A stretch of DNA of 64,000 nt from the NCBI RefSeq assembly GCF_005434915.1, contig NZ_SKCG01000004.1, positions 186,001-250,000 on the forward strand, written 5' to 3'. This document shows, piece by piece, positions 1-7,509 of the stretch. Each line of letters opens with the position of its first letter. Position 1 is the stretch's first letter. Origin of the DNA: Aurantiacibacter suaedae. GTDB taxonomy: Bacteria; Pseudomonadota; Alphaproteobacteria; Sphingomonadales; Sphingomonadaceae. Below the pieces are notes generated by a model. It worked only from the letters and a program-made list of their open reading frames with translations. It was not told where the DNA came from and made no database searches. The translations under genes were made by a program, and so were the position numbers.

Positions 1-209
1 AGCGAAAAGAGGAACCCCAATCGCGACCAGCATGGCGGCATATGCGTCACCAGCAGATCGGCATCGAAGTTCTCGGCAAGCAGGTCCTTCCCGATAGCTA
101 CCGTTCGCGAGCGCGCGTGTTCGGTCAACTCGCGATGGTCAAACAGGGTGAGGGCCCGCGTGACCCCGCCGAAGGCGAAATCATCAAGCAGATGGACGAC
201 GTTGATCAT
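1..209 (-). CDS. Glycosyltransferase, N-terminal part only (runs off the window)
   Basis: The first 69 codons of a minus-strand gene are visible; the rest lies before base 1. The frame begins MINVVHLLDDFAFGGVTRAL, which has the look of a GT-B (GT4-like) glycosyltransferase: a short beta strand, then a Gly-Gly-Val-x-Arg-Ala-Leu stretch like the nucleotide-sugar/acceptor loop of that fold. The ATG at 207-209 overlaps the TGA of the upstream glycosyltransferase (206-208), so the two are probably translationally coupled in one exopolysaccharide operon. The C-terminal donor-binding domain is not visible, so donor and acceptor cannot be assigned. Confidence 0.6.
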   Translation of the reverse strand, partial: MINVVHLLDDFAFGGVTRALTLFDHRELTEHARSRTVAIGKDLLAENFDADLLVTHMPPCWSRLGFLFS

Positions 210-1195
210 GACGCGGCCTGCTTGAGATAGAGCTGCGAGATCCCTTGGAAGCGTGCCTGACCCAGCACCTTCGCTGCCGCTACGGCAACGACAGTGGTCG
301 CGCTTTTGCGTGGCTCTTCTATCAAGATGCGCGGGCTGAGGCGAAGGGCCTGGCCGAGCAGCTCGCCAGCGAACTCGCCATTTCCCAGCTGGATCGCCCG
401 CCGTGCCAGATAGCGCAATTGGTAGGCACGCGCCGAATTGCCATGCCGGTCCACCAGATCGGGCGCATATTGCGACGCTTTGCGCAGCATCGCAGTCCAG
501 CTGAGATATTGCTTGACGACATTGGCGGAAAGCGCCCCGCCGACGATGCGATATTCGGTCAGTTCGCCGGCAATGCCCTCGAAACGCACCCCATGCGCAG
601 CCGAAAGGCGCACCCAGAGGTCAATGTCTTCTGACTGCCGGAAGTCCTCGTCGAACCAGCATCTGCGCGAGTGTTCGCGTGGATGGAAAAACATCGCGGC
701 GTCAATGGCGGAGCGGCGCAGAACCGGGGCGCTGCCATTGCCAATCGGATTGCGCCGCAGGATATCCTCGGGGCGGATGCCAGTTAGCTTGGGGCGCATT
801 GCCACCGACAGCGCGTTGCCCGCGCGATCGATCATGCGCGAACCCGAGTAGCTGACCCCGATCGACTTGTCGGCTTCCAGATGAACATAGTGCAGACACA
901 GCTTGTCATCATGCCAGCGATCGTCGGAATCGAGCAGCGCGATATAGGGCGCGCGTGACGCCGCAATGCCGCTGTTGCGGGCACCGGCGAGGCCTCGATT
1001 GGCCTGCGTGACGATGCGAATGCGCGCGTCTGAGAAGCTGCGTACGATCTCCATCGAGCCGTCTTGTCCGCCATCATCGACCACGATGAGTTCGAAATCG
1101 CTGAAAGTCTGTGAAAGGACCGACTGGATCGCTTCGGCCACGTAGGCCTCGACGTTGTAGACGGGCATAACAACGGAAATTTTGGGCGTAGTCAT
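206..1195 (-). CDS. Family 2 glycosyltransferase
   Basis: A 329-residue GT-A glycosyltransferase predicted to add a sugar to a lipid-linked polysaccharide intermediate at the inner face of the cytoplasmic membrane. The N-terminus carries the GT2 hallmark (ISVVMPVYN), then VVDDGGQDGS, the NRGLAGARNSG motif and the metal-binding DSDDRW (DxD). The frame opens nine codons earlier, but GAGGGG sits seven bases before the ATG at 1195, so that start is preferred. It is the third gene of a tight minus-strand run: flippase, GT2, GT2, GT4. The specific sugar cannot be told from sequence. Confidence 0.88.
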   Translation of the reverse strand: MTTPKISVVMPVYNVEAYVAEAIQSVLSQTFSDFELIVVDDGGQDGSMEIVRSFSDARIRIVTQANRGLAGARNSGIAASRAPYIALLDSDDRWHDDKLCLHYVHLEADKSIGVSYSGSRMIDRAGNALSVAMRPKLTGIRPEDILRRNPIGNGSAPVLRRSAIDAAMFFHPREHSRRCWFDEDFRQSEDIDLWVRLSAAHGVRFEGIAGELTEYRIVGGALSANVVKQYLSWTAMLRKASQYAPDLVDRHGNSARAYQLRYLARRAIQLGNGEFAGELLGQALRLSPRILIEEPRKSATTVVAVAAAKVLGQARFQGISQLYLKQAAS

Positions 1196-1223
1196 CGATA
1201 ATCCCCTCGATAAATTATTCAAA

Positions 1224-2156
1224 TCAGGAAAAAATTCTGACGCTCACGCGCTGCGGGATCAGGCTGTTGCCGATCACTGCGCTGAATGTGAGCGCGCCGC
1301 GGCGCATGTCCGCAAAGAAGGCGCGCCAATCCGCCCGGACACCGTCGAATGCCATGCGTCTGGCAAGGTGGGCCGGGCCGCCGGCACGCAGGATACGGCG
1401 GGCCAGGTAACGGCAGTACACCGCTTCTGCGCGGCGCATGTCGAAGTCGGCGGCATATTGCGCAGCGAGCCGTCTCCAGCCCGACAGCATGGCCTCGTAG
1501 TTGCACGAGAGACCATCCGGGCTCAGCCGATAGTCGACCAGACAGTCGTCCAGCCCCACGATCTTGCGGCCCTCAGCAACGAACCTTGCGAGAAACTCCT
1601 GGTCTTCTGCATGGTTCATGCCTTTGCGAAAGCCTCCCATCTGACGAAATGTCTCGCGACGGATGACAAGGTTCGACGTGGTGCAGACCGGATTCTCCGG
1701 CAGCACTGTCTGCAATTGCAGCGGGCCGGTCGGCACGGTTGAGAAGGTCAGAGGCTTGGCTAGCTCGCCGTCCTCCCGTTCCGAGCGAAAGGCGATCTTG
1801 GCAAAGCTGGCCTCGATCGTCGTGTCCCGCTCGTGCAGGGCGCGATGACGCGAAAGCTTGTGGACGTTCCAGCAATCATCGGCATCGAGAAACGCGAGGT
1901 ACTCTCCTCGGGCCAGAACCGCGCCGTGGTTCCGGGTTGCGGAAACACCTTCCTGTTGCTTGGAGCACAACCTGATGCGTTCATCCATGCAGGCGAAGTC
2001 CAGCATGGTACGGAAGCTGTGGTCGGTCGAACCGTCGTCGATAAGGATCAGCTCGAAATCTCTGCAAGACTGGGCGAGCACGCTTTTCACCGCTGCCGCG
2101 ATGGTCCGCTCGGCGTTGTGGACGGGAATGATCACGGAAAAACGGGGGGTCTTCAT
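1224..2156 (-). CDS. Family 2 glycosyltransferase
   Basis: A 310-residue GT-A glycosyltransferase of the same family as its downstream neighbour. It has FSVIIPVHN at the N-terminus, LIDDGSTDHS, and the DADDCW DxD motif in the first third; the C-terminal half is variable, as usual. The open frame reaches to 2852, but that extension is antisense-like and lies inside the flippase gene. The ATG at 2156 is preceded by GAGGAG at good spacing and sits 11 bases after the flippase stop. It probably acts in assembly of the repeat unit exported by that flippase. Substrate not assignable. Confidence 0.87.
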   Translation of the reverse strand: MKTPRFSVIIPVHNAERTIAAAVKSVLAQSCRDFELILIDDGSTDHSFRTMLDFACMDERIRLCSKQQEGVSATRNHGAVLARGEYLAFLDADDCWNVHKLSRHRALHERDTTIEASFAKIAFRSEREDGELAKPLTFSTVPTGPLQLQTVLPENPVCTTSNLVIRRETFRQMGGFRKGMNHAEDQEFLARFVAEGRKIVGLDDCLVDYRLSPDGLSCNYEAMLSGWRRLAAQYAADFDMRRAEAVYCRYLARRILRAGGPAHLARRMAFDGVRADWRAFFADMRRGALTFSAVIGNSLIPQRVSVRIFS

Positions 2157-2167
2157 CAGGCTTCTCC

Positions 2168-3430
2168 TCAGGTCGGAACGGAATGAAAGGTGCGGGAAAA
2201 CAGGTGCGCGATGGCTGCCGGGAGCAGCACCAGCGCCAGGCCCGCAGCATAGGCAGCGCAGGCTGCGGTGAGAGAATGGGTGGAACCGGCGGCAAGCCCT
2301 CCAAGGCCGGTGACGGTAGCTGCCAGTGCGATCCGCGTTTCCACGAGAGGTCGTTTCTGGGCGCGGAACCACGCGCCGATCAGCGAACCGGCGTAAAGCG
2401 GCAGCGCAGCGAGCGAGAGCAGCGCGATATAAGGCGAGGCATCGATCCACTCGGGGCCGAACACCAGCGGCACGTAAAACGGTGCCAGCAAAGCCTGCGC
2501 GGCGACGACCGGGGCCAACAGCACCAATCCCAATGCGAAGGATTGTCGGAACAGACGGGCGCGTTGTTCGCCCTCGGCCTGCTTGCACAGCAACGGGAAG
2601 ATTACCGTGTTGCACGCTGCAACGAACGACAGGGTGATACCCAGCCCTGCATTGAAGGCGAAATAGTAAAGGCCCAGCGCCTCGCTTCCCAGCAGCGCAC
2701 CGATAACGAGCTTGTCGGCATGGATGCGCAGCGCGGCGATCAGTTCTGAGCCGAAAATCGCCGGTCCGTAGGAGCTGAACTCGCGCACCGGCGCATAACC
2801 GGCAGCGGGATCGGCCACCCATGCCCGGGCACGGCGCGTCAATATCGTCCACACCGGCGCGGTCAGCAGCTTGGGCAGCACGATCGCCCAGGCGCTTGGC
2901 CAGACGACCACGAGCGCCAAGGTAAGGCAGTGGTCAGCCATGGTTTGCGTCGCGCCAATCCGCGCGGTTGTGGTGAGGCGCGCGTCGCGCATCAGCAGGA
3001 AAACCTGCACCAACGCCGGAGGCATACAGGCATAGACGCCGGACAAGGCAGCCAGCATCAACGCCGCTTCGGAGAGATCCCAGACCGCAACCAGCGCAGC
3101 CGCCACGCCCAGCTGAACGCCTGCTACGCCCAGGCAAACGGCCCAGAACAGGCGGCGGGCCGTGTTGCAAAGAGGCGCCAGTTCGCTGTCGGTCGCCGCG
3201 ATGATGCGCTGGCCGATCCCCGCATTGGCAAGCACGCGAATCAATTCGAACAGAGTGAGTGCGAGCGCCGCAGTGCCGAGCAGTTCGGGCGAAGTGCGGC
3301 GCGCGATCACAAGGATGGCTAGGATGCGCACGATCCGCGTTGCCGCCTCGGCCGAACCATAGGCAACCAGACCCTTCGCGATCGGGGCTATGCCGTTGGG
3401 CAGCCTGGCAGAGAGTGTACGTGCGAACAT
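2168..3430 (-). CDS. Polysaccharide flippase (Wzx-like, MOP superfamily)
   Basis: A 420-residue polytopic membrane protein with about 12 to 14 hydrophobic segments. The N-terminal pattern (GSAEAATRIVRILAILVIAR, then a GTAALALTLFELIRVLANAG-like stretch) is typical of oligosaccharide flippases of the MATE/MOP superfamily. It would flip undecaprenyl-linked repeat units to the periplasm. The frame runs 45 codons further upstream, but those residues are charged and not membrane-like; the ATG at 3430 gives a normal family start. First gene of the minus-strand glycosyltransferase run and divergent from the fused transferase at 3730. A second protein of the family is encoded at 62526. Confidence 0.85.
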   Translation of the reverse strand: MFARTLSARLPNGIAPIAKGLVAYGSAEAATRIVRILAILVIARRTSPELLGTAALALTLFELIRVLANAGIGQRIIAATDSELAPLCNTARRLFWAVCLGVAGVQLGVAAALVAVWDLSEAALMLAALSGVYACMPPALVQVFLLMRDARLTTTARIGATQTMADHCLTLALVVVWPSAWAIVLPKLLTAPVWTILTRRARAWVADPAAGYAPVREFSSYGPAIFGSELIAALRIHADKLVIGALLGSEALGLYYFAFNAGLGITLSFVAACNTVIFPLLCKQAEGEQRARLFRQSFALGLVLLAPVVAAQALLAPFYVPLVFGPEWIDASPYIALLSLAALPLYAGSLIGAWFRAQKRPLVETRIALAATVTGLGGLAAGSTHSLTAACAAYAAGLALVLLPAAIAHLFSRTFHSVPT

Positions 3431-3729
3431 GAGTGGCGGGTCCTGAACTGGTTTCGCCACCGTCCTCTCAAAGACCGTGCCAATTGCAGAAATCCGGGCT
3501 TTTTTGGATGCCCGCAGCCTGAGTGAACCGCATCGGCGCGGCAATTTCGCATTCTGCAACAGCAACTGTCGCGAAGTGCGAAGGCGGGCGCACGCAATTT
3601 GCGAATATGCTGCGCGGCGCTGCCCCTGCCTTCAATGAAGAAATCGCACAAATGCCTGATTAAAGACCATTATCACCGTTTGGCACGGCAATTGCTGGAA
3701 GTGGGTCGTTCCAAACGAAGGAGGGCTCG
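3431..3729. other. Divergent intergenic region between flippase and sugar-transferase genes
   Basis: About 300 bases with no convincing gene. It must hold the promoters for both polysaccharide transcription units. A good ribosome-binding sequence (GAAGGAGGG) lies just before the rightward gene. Several GCGAA and TTGCG words recur between 3530 and 3625, but I could not resolve them into a defined operator. Confidence 0.4.
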
Positions 3730-5157
3730 ATGAAATACTATCCCAGAAACGCAATCGACACGTGCGACTTTGAAACGGTGATTGAGAGGATCAAGGCAGG
3801 CCAACCTGCGCCGACCGTTTCGATGTTCGGCCAACCTGTCGTTCAAGGCACCCGCGAAGCCATGGCCCGGGAAATTGTTTTCCGTGCCGCGCGCGCAGAA
3901 CCCACGGTTGTCAATTTCCTCAACGCGCATTGCGTGAACACGCTCTATAAGGATGCCGGTTATCGCCGAGCCCTCGGTGCCAGCGACCGCCTCCTACCCG
4001 ATGGCAGCGGTATGTCGCTCGCTGCAAAAATGGCAGGGGTGGAACTGGGAGAAAACCTCAACGGAACCGATCTGTTTCCGCATATCTGCAGCCTTGCCGA
4101 ACGCGAGGGTCAGGCGATCTTCCTGCTGGGGGGCGACCATGGCGTGGCCGACGGCGCCGCTGAATGGGTTGCGCGCAGCTTCCCGCAAATCGACATTGCC
4201 GGCACCTGGCACGGCTATTTCGATGTGGAGCAGGAAGACGCGCTTATCGAGCGCATCAATCGCTCTGGCGCCTCGATCCTGTTCGTCGGATTTGGCGTTC
4301 CTTTGCAGGAAAAGTGGATTGCCGATAACCGCCATCGCCTCGACGTGCCTGTGATCCTCGGCGTCGGCGGACTGTTCGACTACTATTCGGGCCGCATTCC
4401 GCGCGCGCCGAAGGCTCTTCGGGCGGTTGGCTGTGAGTGGGTATGGCGTCTGGCGATGGAGCCGCGGCGTCTGGCCACGCGCTATATCGCCGGGAACCTG
4501 GCTTTCATGGCACATGCTGTTCGCCACGCGCTGGATGCTCGCAGCCTTCCCGTGAAGGCGTCGGCAACCATCAAGCGCGCGATGGACATGATGCTTGCCA
4601 CCATGGCGCTCGCGATCCTCTCCCCGATCTTCCTTGCAGTGGCCCTGGCCATCAAACTTGAGGATCGCGGTCCGGTGTTCTTCCGGCAGACACGCATCGG
4701 CGAGCGCGGGCGCAACTTCCGCATGATCAAGTTCCGTTCGATGTATACCGATGCCGAAGCCCGCCGCACAGCGTTGCTCGCGCATTCCGAACGGGATGGA
4801 ACCTGCTTCAAGATGAAGCACGATCCGCGCATCACATCGGTGGGGCGGTTCATCCGCCGGACCTCGATCGATGAACTTCCGCAGCTCTTCAACGTGCTGA
4901 CAGGAGAGATGTCGCTGGTTGGCCCGCGGCCCGCGTTGCCCTGCGAGGTGGCGACCTATGCCGGGAAAAGCTGGCAGCGGTTGGGCGGCAAACCCGGCAT
5001 CACCTGCATCTGGCAGGTGAGCGGACGCGCCGAAATCCCGTTCAAGCGGCAGGTTGTCATGGATTGTGCCTATCTGCGCCGCCGCGGCTTGCTGACCGAT
5101 CTTTCGCTGATGCTGCGTACCGTTCCAGCCGTCATCACCGGGCGGGGAGCTTACTAA
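3730..5157 (+). CDS. Fusion: WecG/TagA/CpsF glycosyltransferase + initiating polyprenyl-phosphate sugar transferase
   Basis: A 475-residue two-domain protein. Residues about 30-265 match the WecG/TagA/CpsF (GT26) family: TVVNFLNAHCVNTLY, LLPDGSGMSLAAK, LNGTDLFPHI, FVGFGVPLQEKWI and GVGGLFDYYSG are all recognisable. Residues about 277-475 are a bacterial sugar transferase (PF02397): one membrane helix, the PVFFRQTRIGERGRNF motif, KFRSM, RTSIDELPQLFNVLTG, MSLVGPRPALP, and the C-terminal IWQVSGRAEI. The second domain loads sugar-1-phosphate on undecaprenyl phosphate and the first would add the next sugar, so both committed steps reside in one chain. GAAGGAGGG precedes the ATG. Its stop overlaps the convergent kinase-like gene by four bases. 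Confidence 0.9.
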   Translation: MKYYPRNAIDTCDFETVIERIKAGQPAPTVSMFGQPVVQGTREAMAREIVFRAARAEPTVVNFLNAHCVNTLYKDAGYRRALGASDRLLPDGSGMSLAAKMAGVELGENLNGTDLFPHICSLAEREGQAIFLLGGDHGVADGAAEWVARSFPQIDIAGTWHGYFDVEQEDALIERINRSGASILFVGFGVPLQEKWIADNRHRLDVPVILGVGGLFDYYSGRIPRAPKALRAVGCEWVWRLAMEPRRLATRYIAGNLAFMAHAVRHALDARSLPVKASATIKRAMDMMLATMALAILSPIFLAVALAIKLEDRGPVFFRQTRIGERGRNFRMIKFRSMYTDAEARRTALLAHSERDGTCFKMKHDPRITSVGRFIRRTSIDELPQLFNVLTGEMSLVGPRPALPCEVATYAGKSWQRLGGKPGITCIWQVSGRAEIPFKRQVVMDCAYLRRRGLLTDLSLMLRTVPAVITGRGAY

Positions 5158-6818
5158 GTGTGGATCACGTGCCCTTCATACAGGTCATCGCAGGCCGCCA
5201 GGCTTGCGATGACCGTATCGTGCAGGGGTTCGAGAAGGCGCTCGCGCTGATCGCTCCGTGTTTCCCTTATCTCGGCCATCTGCTCCACCAGGGCGACAGC
5301 GCCCACATTCAGGCAGATGCCCTTCAGACTGTGCGCGAACCTGCGGGTCCGCTCATCATCGCCGGCCCGGATCGCCTTGGCCAGTTCTTCGCTATTTTTC
5401 ATGAGGTCCTTCCGGAACGCCTCAAGCATCTTTTCGCGGAAGGCCGGCGGCAAAACCGTGAACGCTTCGATGAACACCTCTTTGTCGAATAAAGCCCTTT
5501 CTGCGACCTGCCCAGCTTCAGCAGACAGAGCTTCGCGCAAGGCAGCCTCGAGCGTATCGCGCCTGATCGGCTTGACCAGGCATTGGGACATGCCGGCAGT
5601 CAGCAGGCTCTGCCTTTCGGCCTGGAGGCTGTGTGCGCTTATGCCGATAATCGGCACCCGAGCCTTTGGTCCGGGCAGCGCCCGGATGGCCAAGGTGGCC
5701 TCCTCTCCGGTCATGATCGGCATCATCACATCCATCAGCACCGCGTCGAAACAGTTATTGCGGACGGCTTCGACAGCATCGAACCCATTGGTCACCAAAG
5801 TGACCTCTCCGCCCAGCATATCGACCAGCTGACTGATGACGACAGCGTTGCTTTCGGTATCCTCGGCCAGCAGGATTTTTGGAGCCTGGCCTTCGGCCGT
5901 TGTCAGTGCGGTGAATTCGCCAGGCGCACTTGGAGCTGGCTTGGAACGTTCATTTATCGAGCTTTCCCCGGTCTCATCTGCGGCCGTCAGAAGTTGGTCG
6001 GCAATTGCCGCGAGGCTGTCGGCGGATTCGAGCGCTCTGGCTGTAAGTTCGTCACCGGGATGCCGCTGAACGAGCAGTTCCATTGCGCCGATCAAACCGC
6101 CCATTGGCGTGCGAATGCGGTGGGCCATTTCTGAGATAAAGCGGTTGCGCTTTTCCAGTATCTGACCCGTTTCCGCCTCCGCACGGCGGAGCGCTTTCGT
6201 TAGCCGATCAAGTTCCTTCACGCGCCGCTCTGCCCGTAGCTGCAGAGCCCGCACACGGCGAGCGTTGGCGCGGTTCTCGGTCACATCGTTTACTGTGGCA
6301 AAAACCACGAAAGCACCTGCGGCGGACGTACTTTCCCGGCGCACATGCCACTCCAACCAACGCATCTCGCCGTCAGGTCGCAGGATGCGGTGCTGGAACG
6401 TGTGATCCTGATCTGGGGAAACCGAAGCGTAACGGTTGCGCGCAACACGCGCGAAACGCTGGCGGTCGAGCGGGTGAACCGCCGCTTTCAGCGTCTCCAT
6501 GCCCACTTCGGTTCCTTCCGGAAGCCCCAGCAGAATGGCAAGGTTGGAGGAGGCCGTGAACCCGCGATCGGGCGCTGCGTAGATCGTCGCCATCTCCGCG
6601 AGCCGCTGCGCGCTGAGAAGCTTTCGGTTTTCGATGTCGAGCCGCTCGACAAGTTCGCCTTCACGTTTGCGCAGCTCGTTATTTGCGTGGTCAAGCTCGC
6701 GCATACGCCGTTCGAGCATCGTTTCCGCGTCTTCCAGCGCCGTGTTTGCGCGAGAAAGACGGCGGGAGAGAAGCTCGATCTGCTTTTCGTGCGGGAGATC
6801 AGCCCACTCGTTTCCCAT
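5154..6818 (-). CDS. PAS-HisKA-REC-HPt phosphorelay protein lacking an ATPase domain
   Basis: About 554 residues. Order: N-terminal coiled coil (about 10-75), PAS with PAC (about 85-190, RILRPDGEMRWLEWH), a HisKA helix pair (about 230-295) with H-box MAHRIRTPMGG, a receiver (about 325-440; phospho-acceptor in AVLMDVMMP, conserved Lys in VKPIRR) and an HPt domain (about 455-550) with FAHSLKGICLNVGA. No N, G1 or G2 box lies between the HisKA helices and the receiver: only about 25 linker residues separate them, so the HATPase_c domain is absent. It therefore probably acts as a phosphotransfer or scaffold partner, perhaps with the hybrid kinase at 7510. The frame opens at a TTG at 6824, but GAGGGAG fits the ATG at 6818. 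Confidence 0.85.
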   Translation of the reverse strand: MGNEWADLPHEKQIELLSRRLSRANTALEDAETMLERRMRELDHANNELRKREGELVERLDIENRKLLSAQRLAEMATIYAAPDRGFTASSNLAILLGLPEGTEVGMETLKAAVHPLDRQRFARVARNRYASVSPDQDHTFQHRILRPDGEMRWLEWHVRRESTSAAGAFVVFATVNDVTENRANARRVRALQLRAERRVKELDRLTKALRRAEAETGQILEKRNRFISEMAHRIRTPMGGLIGAMELLVQRHPGDELTARALESADSLAAIADQLLTAADETGESSINERSKPAPSAPGEFTALTTAEGQAPKILLAEDTESNAVVISQLVDMLGGEVTLVTNGFDAVEAVRNNCFDAVLMDVMMPIMTGEEATLAIRALPGPKARVPIIGISAHSLQAERQSLLTAGMSQCLVKPIRRDTLEAALREALSAEAGQVAERALFDKEVFIEAFTVLPPAFREKMLEAFRKDLMKNSEELAKAIRAGDDERTRRFAHSLKGICLNVGAVALVEQMAEIRETRSDQRERLLEPLHDTVIASLAACDDLYEGHVIHT

Positions 6819-7064
6819 CGGCAATCTCCCTCTCTACATCGCTGCTCCTTGCCGCATTGGCTGCAAGGCATTGGCCAAGGTCGGTACGGCATCGAATATC
6901 ACGTGAAGAGGGCGTGGCGCAAAACCGCGCTATCTTTGCGTAACAAGAGCCTATCGTCTCGTTCATTCCATCGTCTGTGCTCCCCGCACAGCGGGCCGAC
7001 GCTTAACTGCTTATTTCCCAATGCCTCCTAAGGTGAGGCGATAACTCCATGCCGAGGATGCCCC

Positions 7065-7448
7065 ATGGCCTACATTCTGGTTGCAGACGACGATGACATT
7101 CTGGCCGAACTGGTCCAGATTCGTCTCGAAACGTCAGGCTACGAAGTGTGTGTGACAGAGGATGGCGGAGCGGCTTTGACACAAGCCCGGTTGCGGACGC
7201 CGGATCTGATCGTTCTGGATACGGTGATGCCAATCCTGTCCGGGCCCGAAGTGCTGCGGGTACTGAAATCGGAACCCGAGTTATCGAATGTTCCGGTGCT
7301 GATGTTGACTGCTCGCGCAGGGCAGGACGACATTGCCGGCGCCCTGGAAGGCGGTGCCAGCGAATATATGACGAAGCCCTTCGTCCCGGAAGACTTGTTG
7401 GCCCGCGTGGAAAAGCTGTTGGCGGCCAGCAACTCGCCGCAGGATTGA
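7065..7448 (+). CDS. Single-domain response regulator (CheY/DivK-like receiver)
   Basis: A 127-residue stand-alone receiver. All catalytic positions are visible: the acidic cluster in ILVADDDD, the phospho-acceptor Asp in LIVLDTVMP, Thr in LMLTARA, and Lys in MTKPF. There is no output domain, so it must signal by protein contact or pass phosphate onward. GAGG lies at suitable spacing before the ATG. It is divergent from the ATPase-less phosphorelay gene (starts at 6818) and convergent with the 1440-residue hybrid kinase, so one pathway linking all three is a fair inference. Confidence 0.88.
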   Translation: MAYILVADDDDILAELVQIRLETSGYEVCVTEDGGAALTQARLRTPDLIVLDTVMPILSGPEVLRVLKSEPELSNVPVLMLTARAGQDDIAGALEGGASEYMTKPFVPEDLLARVEKLLAASNSPQD

Positions 7449-7464
7449 CGGGTTCTTCCACCCG
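7449..7464. terminator. Short hairpin between convergent response regulator and hybrid kinase genes
   Basis: CGGGT at 7449-7453 and ACCCG at 7460-7464 form a 5-bp stem with a 6-base loop right after the response-regulator stop. No T-run follows, so it would be at best a weak terminator. It lies in the 61-base gap between two convergent genes, where a bidirectional terminator is expected. Confidence 0.3.
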
Positions 7465-7509
7465 CCAGCGCCGGGTGCCGTGAAGACGGACCAAAGCCTG
7501 CCGTTATCG

